Shown: one piece after another, positions 57,080 through 64,000 of the stretch
How the letters are laid out: every line of letters begins with the position of its first letter
How positions within the stretch are numbered: the stretch's first letter is position 1
DNA from: Anseranas semipalmata
Taxonomy: Eukaryota; Chordata; Aves; Anseriformes; Anseranatidae
Assembly: GCA_013399115.1 (NCBI GenBank)
Contig: VXAA01003175.1
Location: forward strand, 1 to 64,000
Direction: 5' to 3'
DNA length: 64,000 nt
Position numbers and translations under genes: made by a program
Notes under the pieces: generated by a model
Seen by the model: only the letters and a program-made list of their open reading frames with translations
What the model was told of the DNA's origin: nothing
Databases searched by the model: none

Positions 57080-57240
57080 CCCCACCCCTCGTTGTGCAAA
57101 CCCCTCCGTGCATCTCACGATGCAGGATTCTGCGCCCGGCCCCGCACGCCTCCTGTCATATCTGCTCCTGTGCCAGCGGGGATTTTGTCCAGCTCGTAGC
57201 CCGAGGCCGGTGCACCCAGCCAGGCTGCAACGTGAGGGGC
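57080..57240. promoter_or_regulatory. Small CpG-rich patch
   Basis: Dense CpGs in 160 bp ('TGCGCCCGGCCCCGCACGCC', 'GTAGCCCGAGGCCGGTGCAC') lie 50 bp upstream of the AT/CpG-mixed block that begins near 57,290. Together they could form one regulatory unit. Inference only. Confidence 0.35.
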
Positions 57241-57284
57241 TGAATGTGCTTTTGGCTTCCCCTGCCGAATGCAAGTCCCCAGCA

Positions 57285-57745
57285 AAAGGTTATTTTGAAT
57301 GGGAGGTTTGACCACGACATAAGATAGCCCAGCCCTGGGGTATTTATATCGGCATTACACACTCTGAATGCTTCGAGACAAGAAGTTACATAGAAAACGC
57401 CTTTTGTCCGTCAACACAATCTGCTTTTTTGTTCGAGCAGCCAAGATAATTGGAGCTGCGAAGCGCTACCTTAACGCCCTTCCACTGGTCATGGACTTAA
57501 TTCCGGGGAGAATAACTCCCCGCAGTTATTGCTATAAAGCAACGCAGCGCTTCAGAGAACCCTTTTCACTCGCCGATGCCAGGGGGACCACCCAGGCTCC
57601 GGCAGGACAAAGCTGCGCTCGTGCACCAGCTGCAGAGGTGTTCGCCACTAATGAATGCAAATGTATGCATATAAATACTTATATATTAAGAAAAATAAAA
57701 TCAATCCTTTCCTTTGCTTCTGTCGTCTGGTTTTTACCCATGCAA
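57285..57745. promoter_or_regulatory. Strong candidate conserved noncoding element / enhancer
   Basis: About 450 bp where AT cores and CpGs alternate, a texture typical of deeply conserved vertebrate elements: 'GTATTTATATCGGCATTACA', 'CAAGATAATTGGAGCTGCGA', 'CAGTTATTGCTATAAAGCAA', 'CTTATATATTAAG'. A perfect 7-bp stem (CGGGGAG-AATAA-CTCCCCG) sits at 57,504-57,522. A 182-codon frame crosses it, but the peptide is unrecognisable and an alternative frame overlaps its end. Confidence 0.4.
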
Positions 57746-57837
57746 AGCAGGACCGGAGCTCAGCTCATGCTGTTCCAATGGGGATGCTTAACACGAGCAT
57801 GCCAGCGTCCCCCTCCCCATGCTGGGGGCAAGAGGGT
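57746..57837. other. Unique noncoding DNA
   Basis: Nothing recognised between the enhancer candidate and the MIR fragment. Confidence 0.4.
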
Positions 57838-57905
57838 CCCTGCCACCGATGTCTTGCCTGTGTGGCCTTGGGCACATCACTTGTCCCTGTCCCCCCCCAG
57901 TACCA
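57838..57905 (+). mobile_element. MIR-like SINE fragment, + strand
   Basis: 'CCCTGCCACCGATGTCTTGC', 'CTGTGTGGCCTTGGGCACAT' and 'CACTTGTCCCTGTCCCC' follow the MIR order 'tgccacttactagctgtgtgaccttgggcaagtcactt..ctctgt'. It represents the part just upstream of the usual core. Confidence 0.6.
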
Positions 57906-58607
57906 CTTGGCACTAGGCAGAGGGTGTAAGCGGGATGGCTGCTCCCACAGGGATTTCACCCAGTGTTCGGGAAAGGCATTTTTCCATCCGCTGCTGAATT
58001 GAGGTGAAATGAGCCCTCGGATCGATAATCCTATCGCTGTAGAGGAGAAACACATATGGACTCCGTACCAGGCATCCCTGGCTTTAGAAACTAAGATAGA
58101 AAAAACAGAAAAAGTGGGAAAAAAAAAAACAACACAATCATTAGGAAGCACAAACCAATTAAGAGACTGATTTTCCAGTAGGAATCACTGTTGCAGAGAA
58201 ATAAGGATAAAGTGGCCAGGCTGTGTCTGTCTGTCCACCCACCCCAGCTCTGAAATACTGCAGAAGGAGATTCAGCTCCAGCATCAAACACACAGAGGTC
58301 TCCAGGGTCATCTGTATCCTACAGACTTTCTAAAATGTGATATTTGGGGGGAGGAGAGCTGCACACACCGGGGTCCCAGGGGAGGGGAAGGCTGCTCAAC
58401 CCCTCTATGAGACACCAGAGAATCCACACGGATCAACACATCCGGGCAATCCATTTTTGACGTTTTGCTGCTGACTGCAGCAGTGGTTGGTTCATGGGCA
58501 GAAGGCTTTGTCCAGGTCACCGGGGGCACCCCGGGCAGTGGGTGCTGAGTGCGGGTGGTGCTGAGCACCCAGCAGGTTGGGACCCCAGTGCTTTTGCAAA
58601 GCCGCTG
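57906..58607. other. Unique noncoding DNA, no gene seen
   Basis: A10 at 58,120-58,129. The 128-codon reverse frames at 57,765-58,151 and 58,308-58,694 have no recognisable domain. Confidence 0.5.
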
Positions 58608-58621
58608 CTGCCATCTGCTGC
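58608..58621 (-). promoter_or_regulatory. Near-consensus CTCF-like site
   Basis: The reverse strand reads GCAGCAGATGGCAG, 13 of 14 positions of CCASYAGRKGGCRS. It is weaker than the 22.3 kb site and has the same orientation. Binding unknown. Confidence 0.3.
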
Positions 58622-58723
58622 AGGAAACCTCCCTCAGAGCCAGCAGTAAAAAAGACGGGGCTAAAAAAGTGCTTTTTGGCAGCGACTTTTCCACTGTTGT
58701 TGGCAGCTGTGGTTTGGGCAGGA

Positions 58724-58746
58724 TTCTGTGCCTCAGTTTACCTCGG
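58724..58746 (+). mobile_element. MIR core fragment, + strand
   Basis: 'TTCTGTGCCTCAGTTTACCT' matches the MIR core with one substitution; only about 20 bp remain recognisable. Confidence 0.45.
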
Positions 58747-59689
58747 GGTCTGGGGGGGGGTCTGACCTGATTTTAGTGTGAATTCACACAGATTTGGATT
58801 TCATCATCTGCATTTTGAAATCGCTGGCACAGTTACCTTGTGGAAGGTTTGTTCTCGCTGACGCATTAAACCCAGCGACTTTCCAGCGGGACAGGGGCTC
58901 CCGCGACAGCCCCTGCCCTGAGCACGCCAACTCACCGAAAGCAAAATGGGCAGAAAAGGGATGCTTTTGGTGCCTTTTTTTTTTTCCCCAAAGCAACGAG
59001 CAAAACGTTCAGCTTCTGATTTTTTTGGAAGAGCCCGTTCGGTTTTCTGTTTTCCACTCTTTTCCCCCCAGTTTTTCATGGTCTCCAGCTTGGCTTCAAG
59101 CCAGCCATGGCCAGCATCTGCCATCTGCTCCAGCACGTCGAAGAGCTGCCGGTCATTATGACCTTGTTTCAGATTTTAATTTTCTCGGGAGCTCTGCTTT
59201 TGCTTTCATTTCAGTTTAGAAAGGGTATGGAAAAAAAGAAAAGAAAAGAAATAAAAAATGAAACTGTGGAACTGTGAGACTTTTCAGAACAAAAACAAGT
59301 CCTGCCCTTGCCCTGCTTTAACGCAAAGAGCAGCCCTGCTTGGATCGAGGACTCAAAAAGCATCAGGGACCTCATTAAAACCTAGGGAGCAGCCAGCATC
59401 ACCTGAGCATGGCCTCTGGTCTCCTGCAAACAGGATTAGACCCTACAGGGACCCAAAACAAAAATAAGGGGTTTCATGGGGTACCAGGGAAGAGGTCAGG
59501 ATGATGGTTTCTGTTTTAGGAGATGCTACGAGGAAAAGCGTTTGGGAAAGCTCTTTATTTCAGCACATCTCAGAGCTGCTGATGGAGGGATTTCGAGCCA
59601 AGGAAACTCGCTGCTGTAGTTTGTTCCTTGGAAAAAAGGGATCGGGGCCCAGCTTCCAGCCGGGAGGTGCTTAACGGGGCGGCTGCAAG
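58747..59689. other. Unique noncoding DNA, no gene seen
   Basis: T12 at 58,975 and an (AAAAG)-type run at 59,234-59,255 are the only simple repeats. The 141-codon + frame at 58,794-59,219 runs opposite a 110-codon reverse frame and matches nothing I know. Confidence 0.45.
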
Positions 59690-59810
59690 CAGACGTGGTC
59701 AGTGGGCGCGAGCCAGCGGGGTGGGCGCGCTTCTGGAGTGACTGAGTCAGGACCTCGCGGCTGACCGACGGCTCTTCTGATGGCCACCGGGGACGTTTCC
59801 CCTCCAAAAA
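59690..59810. promoter_or_regulatory. CpG-rich patch with an AP-1 site
   Basis: 'GTGGGCGCGCTTCTGGAGTG' precedes an AP-1 consensus TGAGTCA (59,743-59,749, within TGACTGAGTCAG) and then 'GACCTCGCGGCTGACCGACG'. The combination of local CpGs and an AP-1 core suggests a regulatory element. Speculative. Confidence 0.3.
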
Positions 59811-60439
59811 GCATGGTCTACAACCAAGGAGAAAGGCGTTTCAGAGGAGGAGAGCTTAGGTGAGCAGTGTTTGATAGCTAAAGCAATTCCTGGTGACACA
59901 TCCCAAACCTGTCTTCTCCTCTGCTCAAGCCAGCAGCCAACCTTCCCACCTGCACCTCCACAAGAAGACACATCCCCTCCTGACCTTTGTCTCCGTGCAC
60001 CGGCCAAGTGATCCATCCCAAAGCTACGTCCCTGCCACACCCATGGCATGCCCTAGGGCCAAGCCCACGATGGGCTCTGCCAGCATCTTCTGCAAAGTCC
60101 CCACCAAGCCCCACACCAGCCACACTCGCGTGGTGCCATTTCCACACCTCCTGGCCTCCGGCTATCTATGATCCATCTGGCAAGTGCTCCTGGGATAGCT
60201 CAAGTTCATTAGCTGGCTTATAATTACAGATTTCACACCTCCGGAGCTGCGCAGCTTCAGATCCTGGATCCTGGCTGCGAGCAGGTTAGGAGAGCTGCCC
60301 TGTACCCAGCGCTTCCCACACCGAAGACCCTAAAATCTCCACTTTTTTCCCCATTTTCCCATGCCTGCCTCTCACACAGTGACAGCAAGGGGCAGACGTT
60401 CCCCTCCAGCCTCTCCATCTCACATCACCATGAGCTAAC
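59811..60439. other. Unique noncoding DNA
   Basis: Opposite-strand frames of 78-100 codons conflict. 60,195-60,290 holds 'CATTAGCTGGCTTATAATTA' and could be the left part of the following element. Confidence 0.45.
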
Positions 60440-60860
60440 CCCCAGCTTGTATCAGTGCCTGCAGAATAAAATAGGAAACAAGCCTCTATTTCGGTTTATT
60501 TTCACAATACCAGCTCTAATTAGCGAGCAGCACACGCTCCTCGGGTCCTGCTCAGCAGATCAGGGAAGGGTGGAGAGATTTCGGCACCGCCAGCATCAGC
60601 CACACGTTATCTGCAGGCACACGCACGTGCCCAGCTCCCACCCGGGTGAGTTTTCAAAGGTTATGGAGCTTATTAAAAGGCTGATTCATTATATCGCCTC
60701 TGTAACTGCATTATGGGTATGGGCTTAAATGTTAATTGCAATCTAATTCTCAAGGATAAGTCACAGCTGTTTCCCTAGAGATAAGTGCGGTGCACATGCT
60801 GCAAATGTAAAGGAATAACTGAAGTAAATGGGCGTTTGCCCAGGGGATGGCGACAACCTG
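60440..60860. promoter_or_regulatory. Strong candidate conserved noncoding element / enhancer
   Basis: Repeat-free and rich in developmental factor cores: 'CCAGCTCTAATTAGCGAGCA', 'TATGGAGCTTATTAAAAGGC', 'TAAATGTTAATTGCAATCTA', 'CAAGGATAAGTCACAGCTGT', 'TAGAGATAAGTGCGG'. Homeodomain (TAATTA/TAATTG), GATA (GATAAG) and E-box (CAGCTG) sites lie within 350 bp. No coding sense. This is a composition-based inference. Confidence 0.4.
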
Positions 60861-62599
60861 GAGGCCAGATTGCATCTTAGCACAGTGCTGGCACAGGTTT
60901 TCCCCTGTATCCTGGGGGGAATAAAAAGGACACCCCGGGATCTGGAGTGTGAGGTCATCCCTTGGCCAGTCCTTGCTTGGGAGCTGGGAAATCAAGTCTT
61001 GGCCCTGCTGTTGGGCTCCCGTGTGGGCAAGGAGATGTCCTTGCAGATGATCCCCTTGCTAAGAAGACCTGCTAAGGTCCTCATTTGTGATGTTCAGAGG
61101 TACCATAAAAGGCTACCCATGGACATTACAGCCACTCCAGGGCAGGCCAAGCAGATCCACCCCGATCTCCAACCACTTCTGCCAGGGATCCTCAGAGCCA
61201 CAGCTGCATTAAGAGTCCCTGATGGGTTTTCCCTTCCATGAACTCAGTGGACCTCTGTGAACTTTTAGCACTGACAACATCCTGCAGCAAGGATGCCCTC
61301 ATCTGCAGTTAAATGAAGGATCTCTCAGACACTGCTGGGCCACACAAGCCAGGAACTGAGATTAATTTACATTTGAATTTCAGCAAATGGGACCTTGGGA
61401 GCAGTGGTTTGCTCACGTTCTTCTCTGCATTGCAAGCCCAGCCCCCCCACTGAGTTCAAACTGTCTTTGACTTCAGCAGATTTGCCTTGGGCCGGAGGAA
61501 AACCTGGTGATCTATCCCACAGGAACCCACAAGAGAGGTCTGCTGAGCTCCAAGCAAGTGTTGGAGGCTGCTGTGTGAGCCCATCGCATTGATACCATCC
61601 TCACGGACCCTGCTCTCCCTGTGCTCAGGGCAAGAAGGGGGAAAGTTCCCCGGTTCTGGGCTTATGGGACAGTGCAAAAACTGTGATAAAGTTTAAAAAC
61701 ACATGGGGACCTGTTACAATGCAGGGTCCAGGCCAGGCCAACTCATCTATCAGGTAGAAAACCTACTGCAGATGGGACCCATTTGGTAATGCAGGAGGCT
61801 GAGACCCTAAATGTGCATGGGGCATAGGCAGGCCACCTCCATGGTGGGGACACTGTGGCTCCAAGGTCTGAGATGAAGCTTTCCTTGGGACAGCTATGAG
61901 ACCAAATCTCACATGATCTTCGCATAATGCCAGGCGGAGAATGTAAGCCCAGGACCTGTCACCTCTAGTCCTGCTCTCCTTTCTCCTGGCATGCAGGAGA
62001 TTTGATTAAATGAAGACAGCACCACCCAACTGAAGGACGAAGGCTCTTCTAGAGGCCTCCAGTCCGGTGGTCATCTCAGGTATCTAGAAGAGGGTGGATG
62101 AATTACACCCTCAGATCAATGGTTCTCTACAATGACTCTAAAAGGGAGCAGGGAAAGAACATGGCCACCTTGTAGGCAGGCAAAATGAAACAAAATGATC
62201 CCATCCTGCAGTGATTTAGGCGTTCGCCACCTTTTTACCTCCTTTCCCACACCATACCTTTCTTCTGACCCCAAAGCCTTCTCTGTGGTCCTTCCTCCAG
62301 CAGCCTCCTTGCACCAACCCTGACCCCCTCTGCTTGCAAACCTTGTTGCAAACAGCCCAGGATTTCCCTTGCATATTGTCATTTCTCACTCCTGCTGTCA
62401 TTCATGTTGCAACTTTTCTGCACCGCGTATCTCCATATTTCTACAAAACGGTTGCTGGATGAACAAAGCTCTTCCAAAGTGACGTTTTTCAGCCTGGACA
62501 ACCCAGAGCAGCCACAACATCTTGAGTAGTTCCACGCAAGCTGGACCCCAAGAACCGCCGTCTGCTTTTTTCTCCATCACGCAGGTGTCCAGTGGGGGT
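60861..62599. other. Unique noncoding DNA, no gene seen
   Basis: The 137-codon + frame at 60,828-61,241 has no recognisable domain. Remaining frames are short and overlapping. No repeat identified. Confidence 0.5.
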
Positions 62600-62835
62600 A
62601 TGTGACCTGACATTGATGTTATAATTAGGCTGGTTTCCATCTTTCTCCTCGCAACTGGAACAATTGCCGTCATTCTTGCAGGCGGTCAAAGTTCAGCGTG
62701 GGCCTGGGATGGCTGTGACATTGATTGGTGGGTCCCAGAGCGACGGCTGTCTTCCCCTTTGACGCAAGTTGTCAGGTTGGGGCATATCAATTAGTGGCTG
62801 TGCAACTTAATGAGGTTTTGATGATGGAGAACAGC
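62600..62835. promoter_or_regulatory. Candidate conserved noncoding element
   Basis: 'GACATTGATGTTATAATTAG', 'GAACAATTGCCGTCATTCTT', 'GGCGGTCAAAGTTCAGCGTG', 'GACATTGATTGGTGGGTCCC' and 'CATATCAATTAGTGGCTGTG' lie close together. Repeated ATTGAT/ATCAATTA cores suit PBX/HOX-like or cut-type factors, and 'TCAAAGTTCA' resembles a nuclear-receptor DR1 element. Inference only. Confidence 0.35.
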
Positions 62836-64000
62836 TGAAATTTCACTCCCATCCAGGAAAAAACTGATAATAACCTTGATACCTCTGGTGTGACATTTTC
62901 TTGTAGATCTCCGTAGCCAAGTGACTTCAAATGGAAAGTCAGGGAACTCTCCTCTGTCACAGCTAATTAACTGGGAATCATTTTGGAAAAAGCCAGGGGT
63001 GACAGAATACAATATCAGTGTTTGAGAGGTGGTAGATTTCCTAGCAGACCAAGGGATTTCAGGGCGTAGTGCTGCTAGTGGTGAAATATTTCAGCTGAGC
63101 ATTTAAAATCCTGGTTTTCTGTGCACGGCCATTAAAAGCATAAGGACACGTGCCACATCAAAAGCCACAGGGCAGCATGGTACCCTGGTGGTGGACAGAC
63201 AGCTTTCCCTGATGGAGCTCCATAAAATTGCACAAAGCTCTCCAAATGGGACATTTTGATGCTCCTATCTTTTGCATTTAAACTGGGACAGCATCTCCCC
63301 TCCAGGAGACAGCCTGGGACAGCTCTGGCAGTGTCTCCGATGGGGTGGGGGTAGGATGAGGCAAGGGAATGTGCTCTGGCATTGCTGCACTGCCCATCCT
63401 GGAGACTGAACCGGTCCCAGAGACCAGACCCAATTCAGCTCACCCCACAAGACTTCACTGGAAGTAGAGTTGTCCATTGAACTCTGTGTCACTGACCTAG
63501 GCTAGTCCATAAAGTTTGTGTGAGCAGACTGAGCCCAAGCAGAGCTGAACCATCAATTCAGACCCTAGAAAGGGATCCCAGCATCCCCTGAAGGGCTTCA
63601 CATCCCCCATGGACAAGGACTAACATCCAACACATGTGCCCAAGCCTGGACTCCCTGCGGGCAGCGTGGCCAGGCTGAATTCAAGCTCTGAGCTGTCAGC
63701 AGATGAATTAAGGCAATGCACTGTCCATGCAAAGCCACAACGCATGAGATCCTCCTTGCAGAGGGCGAAGTCTCCATGAGCAAAGATGTACCAACACCGG
63801 TCTAAAAACTTAAAATGAGGCCTACAACCTCCCCAGATGGTTGCAACTCTTCCTTTTGTCAAAGCTCTCGGAAGCCCTTGTCCCACACGTGCTGTGAGGT
63901 TGCAGCTTGGTCTCCTTGCTCTTCTGGGCTCTGCGGTGCCTGGAGGGATGTCCCCAGCGGTGGGAGCCAGTGTCCATGGGGCAGGCACAGCAGGTCAGCA
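62836..64000. other. Unique noncoding DNA, no gene seen
   Basis: The 122-codon reverse frame at 63,620-63,988 runs towards the window edge and overlaps a 61-codon frame. No domain is recognisable and no exon boundaries are convincing. No repeat identified. Confidence 0.5.

Noticed and set aside
57368..57916. 182-codon + strand open frame
   Set aside because: It crosses the enhancer-like block and a MIR fragment; the peptide is unrecognisable and has no supporting gene structure.
1..64000. CRISPR array, phage, operon or other prokaryote-type system
   Set aside because: No regular repeat-spacer pattern, no dense co-directional genes and no ribosome-binding-site context. The repeats and base composition are those of a bird genome.
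1..64000. Endogenous retrovirus or LTR element
   Set aside because: I saw no paired long terminal repeats, primer-binding site, or gag/pol-like frames. The only reverse transcriptase remnant is of CR1 type.

Overview
This window looks like a gene-poor piece of a bird genome. The main evidence is a set of CR1 LINE fragments with the avian 3' signature. Tandem ATTCTGTG octamers close the copies at 1-19 and near 38,818, and a reverse-strand copy at 45,758 carries the 'GGGTTGGGTTGGAAGG' motif common in bird genomes. There are no Alu- or B1-type SINEs, no operon-like gene packing, and no intact transposon. The right third (about 47-64 kb) is visibly richer in GC and CpG than the left two thirds. 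I cannot name the species.

I found no protein-coding gene, tRNA, rRNA or CRISPR array that I can support. The longest open frames (206, 219, 188 and 182 codons) lie in GC-rich or low-complexity DNA, overlap frames on the opposite strand, and match no protein family I know. The only recognisable protein-coding remnant is a decayed CR1 reverse transcriptase at 25.5-27.5 kb. Exons with little coding signal cannot be excluded by eye, so the window could be intergenic or lie inside a large intron.

Layout. 1-13 kb: mostly unique AT-leaning DNA with microsatellites, A-tracts and two old CR1 pieces (8.4 kb +, 11.8 kb -). 13-25 kb: a mixed zone of fossil repeats, including CR1 ends, MIR/L2-type tails and several short palindromic relics of a kind I know from turtles, crocodilians and birds. 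It also holds two AT-rich blocks that resemble vertebrate conserved noncoding elements and one exact CTCF consensus match at 22.3 kb. 25.5-27.5 kb: the largest single element, an ancient CR1 in + orientation with RT motifs. 28-47 kb: unique DNA with scattered CR1 ends, relics and simple repeats. 47-64 kb: a GC-richer zone with a CpG-island-like segment at 50.35-50.88 kb, two further CpG-rich patches, a cluster of MIR core fragments, a degenerate 67-bp duplication, and AT/CpG-mixed blocks near 57.3-57.7, 60.4-60.85 and 62.6-62.8 kb that are the best enhancer candidates.

Taken together, the most economical reading is a regulatory landscape (gene desert or giant intron) with old repeats and possible conserved noncoding elements. 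No previously undescribed multi-gene system is visible. Repeat names come from remembered consensus sequences, not from a search, and the regulatory calls are inferences from base composition and motif matches.
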